The notes under the pieces are model-generated. The model was not told the origin of the DNA and made no database searches. It saw only the letters and a program-made list of their open reading frames with translations. Below, in pieces: positions 33,272-43,880 of a DNA stretch of 64,000 nt. How positions within the stretch are numbered: the first letter of the stretch is position 1; every line of letters starts with the position of its first letter. Both the position numbers and the translations under genes were made by a program. Origin of the DNA: UBA10649 sp965278965 (GTDB lineage: Bacteria > Actinomycetota > Actinomycetes > S36-B12); assembly GCA_965278965.1 (NCBI GenBank), contig OZ257127.1, forward strand, positions 124,001 through 188,000. The letters run 5' to 3'.

Positions 33272-34198
33272 ATGACGACCGACTCCCCCGTCCAGTACCG
33301 CGCAGAGCTCGATGCGACCGTCTCGTTCACGAACGGCGGCCGGCTGGAGGTCGAGGGCTTCCGGGTCGACCTCCCCGGGCCTACGACGACGGCCGACGCG
33401 GCCGGGACGCTCCTCGTGGCGTCCCTGGGCCTCCTCATGGCGGGCACCGTCGAGGTGAGCCGGCTGGTTGTCCTGGAGGAGCCGCACAAGGGCACACGCG
33501 GCGGCCCGAGCGACCTCGCCAGCGCTGCGCCCGACTCCCCCGGGCGCCTCATCGAGCTCAGCCACGTGATCGAGGCCGGCATGACCACCTATCCCGGTCT
33601 GCCCGCCCCGCAGATCGACCCGCACCTCACCCGCGAGGCCTCCCGGGCCGTGTACGCCCCCGGCACGGAGTTCGGCATCGACAAGATCTCGATGGTCGGG
33701 AACACCGGCACCTACCTGGACAGCCCGTTCCATCGGTTCGAGCACGGTCCCGACCTGGCCCGGCTCCCCCTCACCTCCCTGGTCGACCTGCCTGCGGTCG
33801 TCGTGCGGACCACCGGCAGCGGGATCCGCGGGGTCGACGTGGGCGCCCTGGCGGCGTTCGAGGTGCGCGGGGCCGCGGTCCTGCTTCACACCGGCGGTGA
33901 CGCCGGCTGGCGCACACCCGCCTACGCGCAGGACGCGCCGTTCTTGACCGCAGAGGGCGCCGCCTGGCTGGTCGAGCACGGCGCGGCGCTCGTGGGCATC
34001 GACTCGGTGAACATCGACGACACCGGCGACGCCACCCGGCCGGCCCACACGACGCTTCTGGAAGCCGGGGTCCCGATCGTCGAGCACCTCACGGGCCTGG
34101 CTCAACTGCCCGTGCACGGCGCTCGCTTCACCGCCGCTCCCCCACGGGTGGCCGGGTTCGGGACGTTCCCCGTCCGCGCATACGCCCTGGTTCCCTGA
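33272..34198 (+). CDS. Cyclase family protein with an N-terminal extension domain
   Basis: A 308-aa protein. Residues about 90-305 are a cyclase/kynurenine-formamidase-like domain (LIELSHVIEAGMTTYPGLP, GIDSVNIDD, VEHLTGL). The metal motif, usually HxGTHxDxPxH, reads NTGTYLDSPFH, so two of three His ligands are Asn and Tyr. Residues 1-75 form a separate beta-rich segment (FTNGGRLEVEGFRVDLPG...LLMAGTVEVSRLVVLEEPHKG) that looks like a fused small domain. Altered metal use or a non-formamidase reaction is likely. The stop codon is the first base of a palindromic array. Confidence 0.82.
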   Translation: MTTDSPVQYRAELDATVSFTNGGRLEVEGFRVDLPGPTTTADAAGTLLVASLGLLMAGTVEVSRLVVLEEPHKGTRGGPSDLASAAPDSPGRLIELSHVIEAGMTTYPGLPAPQIDPHLTREASRAVYAPGTEFGIDKISMVGNTGTYLDSPFHRFEHGPDLARLPLTSLVDLPAVVVRTTGSGIRGVDVGALAAFEVRGAAVLLHTGGDAGWRTPAYAQDAPFLTAEGAAWLVEHGAALVGIDSVNIDDTGDATRPAHTTLLEAGVPIVEHLTGLAQLPVHGARFTAAPPRVAGFGTFPVRAYALVP

Positions 34199-34272
34199 CC
34201 GGTCAAAGGACTGGTCATGTGATCGGTCAGGGGTCCAAGAAATGACTGATTGACCGGTCCCCTGACCAGTCA
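34196..34272. repeat. Array of TGACCNGTCA-like palindromes with 12-bp spacing
   Basis: Five 10-bp near-palindromes are present: TGACCGGTCA (34196), GGACTGGTCA (34208), TGATCGGTCA (34220), TGACCGGTCC (34251) and TGACCAGTCA (34263). Successive starts are 12, 12, 31 and 12 bp apart. In addition 34209-34229 and 34251-34271 form an imperfect 21-bp inverted repeat (18 of 21 paired) with a 21-nt spacer. It is either a multi-site operator or a terminator-like structure; see findings. Confidence 0.6.
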
Positions 34273-34298
34273 ACCACGCTCACTGGAACTAGTGCTTC

Positions 34299-34321
34299 GG
34301 CTACCTAATTCGGTAACCTAA
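34299..34321. promoter_or_regulatory. MarR-type operator upstream of the MarR/MFS pair
   Basis: GGCTACCTAATTCGGTAACC (34299-34318) is an imperfect 20-bp palindrome with an AATT core. ACCTAA also repeats directly at 34303 and 34316. TAACCT (34314-34319) could be the -10 of the MarR gene, 8 nt before its GTG. Overlap of operator and -10 fits autorepression. Confidence 0.5.
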
Positions 34322-34327
34322 CGACTT

Positions 34328-34759
34328 GTGGAGTCCCTGGACACAACGCCGGACCTGAGCGGGGCCGTCATCGGCGCGGTCGCCCGGACATACCGACGGC
34401 TGCGGGCCGAGCGCGGGACGGACGACCTCAGCGACACCCAGCACACCGTCCTGTTCCGGCTGACCGGACAGGGGCCGTGCTCCCCCACCGAGCTGGCTGA
34501 GCACTCCCGGGTGACAGCCCCGTCGATGCACCAGGCCGTCTCGGGGCTCGTCGACGCCGGCCTGGTCGAACGGGTCCCCGACCCGCAGGACCGGCGCAAG
34601 GTCCAGGTCGTGCCCACGCAGAACGGCCTCGCGGTCGCGGCCGAGGCACGGCGCCGGCGCCACGAGTGGCTCGACGCGCGACTGGACGCCCTCACGCCGG
34701 ACCAACGGGCGACCCTGGCGGCCGCGGCGGCGATCCTGCGCGAGGTGGCCGACTCGTGA
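34328..34759 (+). CDS. MarR family transcriptional regulator
   Basis: A 143-aa winged-helix protein with the MarR order: helix 1 (AVARTYRRLRAERG), recognition region SPTELAEHSRVTAPSMHQAVSGL, wing VERVPDPQDRRKVQVVPT with the D-x-R-R signature. The GTG start at 34328 has no SD but a -10 element 8 nt upstream. Its stop overlaps the MFS start (GTGA), a classic MarR-transporter operon, so it probably represses drug or metabolite export. Confidence 0.9.
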   Translation: MESLDTTPDLSGAVIGAVARTYRRLRAERGTDDLSDTQHTVLFRLTGQGPCSPTELAEHSRVTAPSMHQAVSGLVDAGLVERVPDPQDRRKVQVVPTQNGLAVAAEARRRRHEWLDARLDALTPDQRATLAAAAAILREVADS

Positions 34760-36012
34760 GCGCGAGCGCCGGGACCTTCCGCTCGCTGCGCGTTCGGAAC
34801 TACCGGCTGTGGGCCTCGGGCGCGATCGTCTCCAACACCGGGACCTGGATGCAGCGCACGGCCCAGGACTGGCTCGTTCTCACCCAGCTCACCGCCCACG
34901 ACGCGACCGCGGTCGGCGTCGTCATGGCGCTGCAGTTCGGGCCCCAGCTGCTGCTCCTGCCGGTGACGGGACTGGCCGCTGACCGGCTCGACCGTCGACG
35001 CATCCTCATGGTCACCCAGGCGACCATGGGGCTGCTCGCGTTGGGCCTGGGCCTGCTGACACTCGGCGGGCACGTCACGCTCGCGCAGGTCTACGTGTTC
35101 GCCCTGCTCCTGGGCTGCGCGGCCGCGTTCGACGCCCCTGCTCGGCAGGCCTTCGTCGGCGACATCGTCGGTCCCGGCGACCTGCCGAACGCCGTGGGGC
35201 TCAACTCGACCTCCTTCAACCTGGGCCGGCTCATCGGGCCGGCGGTCGCCGGACTGCTGATCGCGGCGATCGGTACGGGTTGGGTCTTCGTGGTCAATGC
35301 GGCCTCGTTCGCCGCGGTGCTCGTCGCCCTGCTGGCGATGCGCGTGGGCGAGCTGCGGCCGGTCGCGAGGGCACCCCACACCAGGGGCTCTCTCGTGGAG
35401 GGCTTCCGGTACGTCCGGCAGCGGCCGGACCTCATCACGATCCTGGTGATGCTCTTCCTCGTCGGGACGCTGGGCATGAACTTCCCGATCTTCTTGTCGA
35501 CGATGTCCGTGTCGGTGTTCGGCACAGGCGCGGGCGCGTTCGGGCTGCTGACGTCGGCGATGGCGGTCGGCTCGGTCGTCGGCGCCCTGCTCGCGGCTCG
35601 CCGCCGACGCCCCGGGATGCGCCAGCTCCTCGCCGGGTCCCTGGTCTTCGGCGCCGGCCTCGCGCTGGCGGCCGTGATGCCCTCGTTCCTGCTCTTCGCG
35701 ATCCCGCTCGTCGTGGTCGGCGTGGCGTCACAGACTCTGACGACCTCGGCGATGGGCATCGTGCAGTTGACGACCGATCCGCAGATCCGAGGGCGCGTAC
35801 TGGCGATCCTCCTCGCCGTCGTCATGGGCGGGACGCCGTTCGGGGCCCCGCTGGTCGGGTGGGTAGCGAACACGTTCGGGCCGCGGTGGGCCATCGGTGT
35901 CGGGGCCGCCGCCGGGCTCGCGGCAGCCGCTGTGTGCGGGTGGTATCTGGTCCGGTACCGGCTCCTGCGGGTCCATCGCGACGGACGCCACCTGGTCGTC
36001 ACCCACGCCTGA
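34756..36012 (+). CDS. MFS transporter (DHA3/MFS_3-like)
   Basis: A 418-aa membrane protein with about 12 hydrophobic helices and the start FRSLRVRNYRLWASGAIVSNTGTWMQRTAQDWL (quoted as key residues) characteristic of the MFS_3/EntS-like exporters. The motif A-like loop is AADRLDRRRIL between helices 2 and 3. It probably exports a toxic or signalling compound under control of the coupled MarR protein. The substrate is unknown. Confidence 0.9.
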   Translation: MSASAGTFRSLRVRNYRLWASGAIVSNTGTWMQRTAQDWLVLTQLTAHDATAVGVVMALQFGPQLLLLPVTGLAADRLDRRRILMVTQATMGLLALGLGLLTLGGHVTLAQVYVFALLLGCAAAFDAPARQAFVGDIVGPGDLPNAVGLNSTSFNLGRLIGPAVAGLLIAAIGTGWVFVVNAASFAAVLVALLAMRVGELRPVARAPHTRGSLVEGFRYVRQRPDLITILVMLFLVGTLGMNFPIFLSTMSVSVFGTGAGAFGLLTSAMAVGSVVGALLAARRRRPGMRQLLAGSLVFGAGLALAAVMPSFLLFAIPLVVVGVASQTLTTSAMGIVQLTTDPQIRGRVLAILLAVVMGGTPFGAPLVGWVANTFGPRWAIGVGAAAGLAAAAVCGWYLVRYRLLRVHRDGRHLVVTHA

Positions 36013-36048
36013 CCGATGCGCCCGGTGCCGACCCGCCAGGATGGGGGC

Positions 36049-36399
36049 ATGGACCACGACGCGCTCCTGCGGCACTGTCTCGCGAAGCCGGGCGCCTGGC
36101 CGGACCAGCCCTGGGAGGACCACACGGTCGCCAAGGTCGGGTCCAAGATCTTCGCGTTCCTCGGGGACGCCGATGCGGCGGAGCCCACAGTCGGCGTCAA
36201 GTGCGGGCGCAGCCGCGACGACGCGGACGAGTGGCTGGATCGCTTCCCTGACGACGCGCGGCCGATGCCGTATCTCGCCCGCTCCGGCTGGAACTCCCTG
36301 CGCCTGGCCGGTGCCATCCCCGACGACGAGCTCCTCGCCGCGGTCGACGAGTCCTACGAGATCGTCGTCGCCGGTCTGCCGCGTAGGGAACGGCCATGA
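36049..36399 (+). CDS. MmcQ/YjbR family protein
   Basis: A 116-aa protein of the MmcQ/YjbR fold (DNA-binding protein-like, CyaY-like fold): CLAKPGAWPDQPWEDHTVAKVGSKIFAFLG near the N-terminus (quoted in part) and SGWNSLRLAGAIPDDELLAAVDESYEIV at the C-terminus (quoted in part). Cellular role is generally unknown. ATG 36049 was preferred over 36016 because the domain begins there. CAGGAT lies 6 nt before it. It overlaps the next gene by 4 nt (ATGA). Confidence 0.85.
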   Translation: MDHDALLRHCLAKPGAWPDQPWEDHTVAKVGSKIFAFLGDADAAEPTVGVKCGRSRDDADEWLDRFPDDARPMPYLARSGWNSLRLAGAIPDDELLAAVDESYEIVVAGLPRRERP

Positions 36400-37187
36400 C
36401 GCGGACCGTCGTCGATGACCTGGGCGTCGCCCAGACAGTGCCCGACGTGGCGCGCCGGGTCGTCAGCCTCGTGCCGTCGCTGACGGAGTCGATCGCGGCG
36501 ACCGACCGCACCGCCCTCGTCGCGGCCACGCAGTGGTGCGAGTTCCCGGCCGACCTCGACGTGCCGCGCATCCGGGGCACCAAGAACCCGGACACGAAGG
36601 CGATCATCGCCCTGGCGCCGGACCTGGTCATCGCCAACATGGAGGAGAACCGCGAGCTCGACGTCCGACGGCTGCGCGACGGCGGGATCCCGGTGTGGGT
36701 CACGCGGATCGAGTCCGTCGACGAGTCCCTGGCGTCGATGCGCCGGATGTTCGTCGACGCGCTCGGCTGGGACGTCCCCGGCTGGCTCGAGGACGCGGCC
36801 ACGGTGTGGGCAGCGCCCGCCCCCCTCGCCGACGTCGAGGTCGCAGCGGTCATCTGGCGGAACCCGTGGATGGTCGTCGGGCGCGACACCTTCGCCGGCG
36901 ACCTGCTGTCGCGGCTGGGCTGCGTGAACGCCTTCGGGCAGGCGCCGACCCGCTACCCGAAGGTCGACGCCGCCGAGATCGACGCGCTCGGCCTCGACGT
37001 CGTGCTGCTGCCGAGTGAGCCCTACCGGTTCACCCCGGGTGACGGGCCGGACGCCTTCCCGAACACCCCGACCGCGCTCTTCGACGGGCGTCTGCTCACC
37101 TGGTACGGACCGACCCTGCTGACGGCCCGGTCGGAGCTGGCCGACTCCGTGCTCACAGCGATCTCCCCGCCGGTGCTCCCGGACTGA
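36396..37187 (+). CDS. BtuF-like helical-backbone metal/corrinoid-binding protein, apparently cytoplasmic
   Basis: A 263-aa protein of the type III periplasmic-binding fold (RVVSLVPSLTESIAAT, IIALAPDLVIANMEENRELD, GDLLSRLGCVNAF). BtuF-type proteins deliver corrinoids or siderophores to ABC importers, but this one lacks a signal peptide or lipobox and no importer is nearby. Similar leaderless homologues in actinobacteria are annotated as cobalamin-binding proteins. It overlaps the YjbR gene and is followed by a strong terminator. Confidence 0.75.
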   Translation: MTRTVVDDLGVAQTVPDVARRVVSLVPSLTESIAATDRTALVAATQWCEFPADLDVPRIRGTKNPDTKAIIALAPDLVIANMEENRELDVRRLRDGGIPVWVTRIESVDESLASMRRMFVDALGWDVPGWLEDAATVWAAPAPLADVEVAAVIWRNPWMVVGRDTFAGDLLSRLGCVNAFGQAPTRYPKVDAAEIDALGLDVVLLPSEPYRFTPGDGPDAFPNTPTALFDGRLLTWYGPTLLTARSELADSVLTAISPPVLPD

Positions 37188-37197
37188 CCGTGACGCG

Positions 37198-37234
37198 CGA
37201 CGGCCCCGCACCCGCGAGGGGTACGGGGCCGTCG
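37198..37234. terminator. Bidirectional terminator hairpin
   Basis: CGACGGCCCCG (37198-37208) and CGGGGCCGTCG (37224-37234) form a perfect 11-bp stem with a 15-nt loop. It lies between the convergent BtuF-like and SHOCT genes and can serve both. Confidence 0.75.
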
Positions 37235-37252
37235 AGACGGACCGAGAGGCTG

Positions 37253-37636
37253 CTACGCGAGCGCCTTGGTCTTGATCTGGTCGAACTCGGCCTGCGAGAT
37301 CGTGCCAGCGTCCAGCAGCGACTTCGCGGTCGCGATCTGGTCGGCGGCGCCGCCCGCACCGGCGACCTCCTTGATGTACGCCTGCTGCGCCTGCTGCGCG
37401 GCCTTGTACTGGGCCTGGCGACGCTCGGCCATGCCCTTGCCACGCGCGATCAGGTAGATCAGCGCCGTCAACGGCGGGATCAGGATGAGGAAGATGATCC
37501 AGATCGCCTTCGCCCAACCGCTCTCGCTGTGGTCGCTGAACAGGTCGATGATGATCTGGAACAGGATGATGAAGAACATCACCAGGATGAAGATCCACAG
37601 GACCTGGATGATGAACGTTCCGAAATCGGAAGCCAT
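37253..37636 (-). CDS. SHOCT domain membrane protein with PLDc_N-like segment
   Basis: A 127-aa protein with two membrane helices (about 8-28 and 42-64) containing the aromatic/Ile-rich pattern of the phospholipase D N-terminal membrane segment. A Gln/Ala-rich linker follows, then a C-terminal SHOCT motif (ATAKSLLDAGTISQAEFDQIKTKAL; residues about 101-126). SHOCT domains are short oligomerisation modules. Cellular role unknown. The ATG at 37636 has AGAAAGG upstream. Confidence 0.85.
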   Translation of the reverse strand: MASDFGTFIIQVLWIFILVMFFIILFQIIIDLFSDHSESGWAKAIWIIFLILIPPLTALIYLIARGKGMAERRQAQYKAAQQAQQAYIKEVAGAGGAADQIATAKSLLDAGTISQAEFDQIKTKALA

Positions 37637-37670
37637 TGGGTGCCTTTCTGAGGGATATGTCGCCGCAAAT

Positions 37671-38102
37671 CTAGCGGTAGGGGCCTTGCGCGAACAGCAC
37701 TGACGTGTATCCCATGCGGGTGAGTTCCGCGATCACCGACTCGTCGTCGTCGATGACGACTGCCACCTCGTCGCTCGGAGACAACCGGCGCAGGGTCGCG
37801 GCCTTGAAAAGGCGGGCAGCCCGTCGGTCGGCATCCGGGCGTAGGACTAGCCGCGACCAGGGCACCTGGTGCTGGGCCAACCATGCCTGCGTGTCCGCCC
37901 GCGTGCGCTCCGGCCGTCCCGAGAGCAGCACGACCTCGTGCTCCGTGGCGAGCTCGCGGACGAGGGCGAGCCCCTCCGCGATCACGGCGTCCGAGCCGAC
38001 CGCGGCGAAGAACCCGTCCCAGTCCTTCGGCCGGCCTGACACCAGGTGCTGGCGATGGCCGGCGTCGGCGAGCACGCCGTCGATGTCGACGACGGCGATC
38101 AT
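37671..38102 (-). CDS. HAD-like phosphatase (polynucleotide kinase 3'-phosphatase type)
   Basis: A 143-aa HAD fold protein with motif I DIDGVLAD (nucleophile Asp6 and Asp8), motif II LLSGRPERTR and a C-terminal acidic motif VVIDDDESVI. The short size and the SGRPERTRADTQAWL segment resemble the phosphatase domain of T4-type polynucleotide kinase. The substrate is not proven; it could also be a sugar or nucleotide phosphatase. It is the last gene before gcvP on this strand, 30 nt downstream of the gcvP stop. Confidence 0.75.
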   Translation of the reverse strand: MIAVVDIDGVLADAGHRQHLVSGRPKDWDGFFAAVGSDAVIAEGLALVRELATEHEVVLLSGRPERTRADTQAWLAQHQVPWSRLVLRPDADRRAARLFKAATLRRLSPSDEVAVVIDDDESVIAELTRMGYTSVLFAQGPYR

Positions 38103-38132
38103 GGAGCGGGCCGGATCACGACGCCCGTCCGT

Positions 38133-41024
<2,892 letters not shown>

Positions 41025-41097
41025 CGGAGGCCTTCCGGTCCGGCATGCCGGGCATGCGCGAGGGCGGCGGCCGCGGCTGCGCCCGCCCTCCCCCTCT

Positions 41098-41276
41098 GTC
41101 ACCCGCGTCGGACGCGACCTGAGAGCTTCACCGGGCGAACCCGGCTTTCACCGTCGGCGGGACAGGTTCGTCCCTCTTCCAGAGGTGCCTCCCCCGAGCG
41201 GTCCTGCTGCCTGAGAGGTTGTCGGGGAGATTGCTCCTTCGGCGCCTGGGGGTAAACCAGGTCTCTCCCGCCCGGG
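41098..41276 (-). ncRNA. Tandem glycine riboswitch upstream of gcvP
   Basis: On the minus strand the first aptamer runs from about 41276 and has GGGAGAGACC, then GCGCCGAAGGAGCAA (rc of 41231-41245), then CTCTCAGGCAGCAGGACCGC (rc of 41199-41218). A second, shorter aptamer has GCCGACGGTGAAAGCC and GCTCTCAGGT (41126-41117), followed by a GCGTC-C-GACGC hairpin. These are the conserved glycine-riboswitch cores. The gcvP start lies about 75 nt downstream. In known cases glycine binding turns expression on. Confidence 0.92.
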
Positions 41277-41294
41277 GTCATGCAGCGCCGTCAT

Positions 41295-41343
41295 CGTACT
41301 CATGGGTCGTACTCATTGGCCGTACTCATGGGCGTACCCATGG
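41295..41343. repeat. 13-bp tandem repeat just upstream of the riboswitch
   Basis: CGTACTCATGGGT (41295-41307), CGTACTCATTGGC (41308-41320) and CGTACTCATGGGC (41321-41333) are contiguous, with a fourth partial copy CGTACCCATGG (41333-41343). On the minus strand TACGAT (rc of 41294-41299) could be the -10 of the gcvP transcript, placing the repeats over the promoter. The rest of the gap to 41380 shows nothing else. Confidence 0.8.
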
Positions 41344-41380
41344 ACGGCGGTCCGGATCGAGGTGACGCGACGGGCGCGGC

Positions 41381-41983
<603 letters not shown>

Positions 41984-42054
41984 GCCCGCATCCTCCTCAC
42001 CCGGACCTGCCGGGTCTCCGGCGGGTCATCCTGCGTCCATGTCGTGCGCCCCAG

Positions 42055-42083
42055 ACGCTAGGTGCGCCGTCCGGGCCGGTCAA
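42055..42083 (-). promoter_or_regulatory. SigA-type promoter of the MerR gene
   Basis: On the minus strand TTGACC (rc of 42078-42083) and TAGCGT (rc of 42055-42060) are separated by exactly 17 nt. The MerR start lies about 71 nt downstream. A small CCTCA-GCA-TGAGG hairpin (about 42116-42130) sits upstream, after the DUF151 stop. Confidence 0.65.
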
Positions 42084-42147
42084 ACGCCCGTGGCGGCGTG
42101 TCGCGGACCAAAGTCTCAACCTCATGCTGAGGGTGCGTGAGGCTCTC

Positions 42148-42648
42148 TCAGCCGAAGTCCTCCGGTGACACCTGGTCCAAGAACGCCCGGAACTCCTCGA
42201 CTTCTTCCTCGCCGGGCACGGCTGCGCCGTCGCCACCCTCGGGCTCGTCGACCTCGTCCGGCAGCTCCACGCCGGCGGCATCCAGGACGGTGTCGGCGCC
42301 CCGGATCGGCACGTCGGTGCGCAGCGCCAGCGCGATCGCGTCGGACGGCCGGGCACTGACCTCGACCCCGTCGGCGAAGACGAGAAGCGCGTAGAACACG
42401 CCGTCCTCAAGAGCCGTGATGCGCACCTCGGCAAGCTGGGCGCCGACGGCCGCGAGGACGTCGCGCAGAAGGTCGTGCGTGAGCGGCCTCGGGGGCACGA
42501 TCCCCTGCTGGGCGTAGGCGATCGCCGTGGCCTCGGCAGCCCCGACCCAGATCGGCACGTACCGGTCGCCGTCGCGCTCGCGCAGCAAGATCACCGGCGA
42601 GTTCGACGGCATCTCGACCCGGACTCCGACGACCTCTAGCTCGCGCAC
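42148..42648 (-). CDS. Bifunctional nuclease family protein (DUF151)
   Basis: A 166-aa protein with the DUF151 core: VGVRVEMPSNSPVILLRERDGDRYVPIWVGAAEATAI at the N-terminus (quoted as key residues) and SARPSDAIALALRTDVPI. Plant members have DNase and RNase activity; bacterial ones are of uncertain function. It has an acidic C-terminal tail (about 128-160). It sits between two MerR genes exactly as mycobacterial Rv1829. Confidence 0.9.
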   Translation of the reverse strand: MRELEVVGVRVEMPSNSPVILLRERDGDRYVPIWVGAAEATAIAYAQQGIVPPRPLTHDLLRDVLAAVGAQLAEVRITALEDGVFYALLVFADGVEVSARPSDAIALALRTDVPIRGADTVLDAAGVELPDEVDEPEGGDGAAVPGEEEVEEFRAFLDQVSPEDFG

Positions 42649-42672
42649 CTGCCCAGGGTAGACCCGATCCGC

Positions 42673-43368
42673 TCAGCGACCGCCCGTACGGACGAGCTCG
42701 GCTCGCAGGATCGAGGCGTGCAGCTGGACCACGAGGGCGGCGAGCTCCCGGACGGTCTCCTGCTCGCGGGTGCGGTCCCGGGTGTTCTTGTACGGCGTGA
42801 CCATCTGGTCGACCAAGCCGAGCTCGCGGTCGGCGTTGCGGCGGAACAGCTTCAGGTGCCGTGCCTCGACGCCGTAGGACGCGAGCCGGGCGACGACCGT
42901 GGCAATCGCCACCGCGTCCTCGTCGTAGTGGCCGGTGGGCGACGCCCAGACGAGGTCGATGCCTTCGAGCTCTCGCACGTAGGCCTCGTCCAGCCCGCAC
43001 TCCTCGGCCAGCTCGGTGCGGGTCAGCCGGACGCGACCCGCGCCGGGGCGGAAGTCCGCCGGGCTCATCCCCGTGCCAGCGACCGCGACCGGCTCGGCGT
43101 CGGCCGCCCCCTCGGCGATGTGCTCGCGGATGACCTTCAGCGGCATGTACTGGTCCCGCTGGAGGCGTAGGACGGCCCGCAGCTGCTCGACGTCACGCTG
43201 GCCGAACCGCCGGTAGCCGGACGCCGTGCGCTCCGGCGTGACCAGTCCCTCGGACTCCAGGAACCGGATCTTGCTGATCGTCACGTCGGGGAACTCGCGC
43301 TTGAGCAGGCCGAGGACCTCGCCGATGCTGATCGTGCCGCTGACGGGCTGCGACGCCTCGCCGCTCAT
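42673..43368 (-). CDS. MerR family regulator, FtsR-like (Rv1828-like)
   Basis: A 231-aa protein with an N-terminal MerR domain (SIGEVLGLLKREFPDVTISKIRFLESEGLV; recognition region about 14-43; RTASGYRRF wing) and a long helical C-terminal effector part without Cys. The Corynebacterium homologue FtsR activates ftsZ. The stop/start overlap with the FHA gene (ATGA) indicates co-translation, as in the mycobacterial garA-Rv1828 pair. Confidence 0.88.
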   Translation of the reverse strand: MSGEASQPVSGTISIGEVLGLLKREFPDVTISKIRFLESEGLVTPERTASGYRRFGQRDVEQLRAVLRLQRDQYMPLKVIREHIAEGAADAEPVAVAGTGMSPADFRPGAGRVRLTRTELAEECGLDEAYVRELEGIDLVWASPTGHYDEDAVAIATVVARLASYGVEARHLKLFRRNADRELGLVDQMVTPYKNTRDRTREQETVRELAALVVQLHASILRAELVRTGGR

Positions 43369-43874
43369 GGTGCCGGGTCGAGCCCGAGGAGGAACACGAA
43401 GCGGAACTTGCCGATCTGGACCTCGTCGCCGCCATGCAGCTGCTGGTCGTCGACCCGCACCCGGTTGACGTACGTACCGTTGAGGCTGCCGACGTCGCGC
43501 ACGCTCCAGCCCTGCGCGCCGTGGCGGAACTCCGCATGGTGCCGGCTGACGGTCACGTCGTCGAGGAAGATCGCGGCCTCCGGGGCGCGCCCGACAGTGA
43601 GGACGCCCGCGGACTGGTCCAGGACGTGCTCCTGGCCCTCCCCCGGCCCACGGTGGACGACCAGGAGTGCGCTACCGCTGGGCAAGTCGAACTGGGTGCC
43701 GCTGCCGACGGCGCTGATGGGGCCGGACCCGGTTCCCGGACCGGACGGGATGATCGAGGTGATCGACCCGGTGTGCTCGATGCTCTCGAACGCCTCGACC
43801 GTCAGCGGGGATCCGCAGTTGCCGCAGAAGCGGTCGTCCGGGGCGACGTCGTGCCCGCACTGAGGGCAGGTCAT
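43365..43874 (-). CDS. FHA domain protein (GarA/OdhI-like) with N-terminal zinc ribbon
   Basis: A 169-aa protein. Residues 1-22 form a zinc ribbon (CPQCG and CGNCG), about 60-160 is an FHA domain with LTVGRAPEAAIFLDDVTVSRHH and DVGSLNGTYVN. GarA/OdhI bind phospho-threonine and inhibit 2-oxoglutarate dehydrogenase when unphosphorylated. The canonical ETTS phosphorylation motif is not obvious; Thr35 and Thr39 in EHTGSITS could substitute. Context (gcvH upstream, MerR downstream) matches garA. Lies 6 nt after gcvH. Confidence 0.85.
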   Translation of the reverse strand: MTCPQCGHDVAPDDRFCGNCGSPLTVEAFESIEHTGSITSIIPSGPGTGSGPISAVGSGTQFDLPSGSALLVVHRGPGEGQEHVLDQSAGVLTVGRAPEAAIFLDDVTVSRHHAEFRHGAQGWSVRDVGSLNGTYVNRVRVDDQQLHGGDEVQIGKFRFVFLLGLDPAP

Positions 43875-43880
43875 GTGCGC

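Noticed and set aside
34209..34271. Simple rho-independent terminator for the cyclase gene
   Set aside because: The stem has a 21-nt loop, mismatches and no U-tract, and the regular short dyads fit binding sites better, so it was listed as a repeat array instead.
41295..41343. CRISPR array
   Set aside because: The units are 13 bp and contiguous, without spacers, and no cas genes are present.
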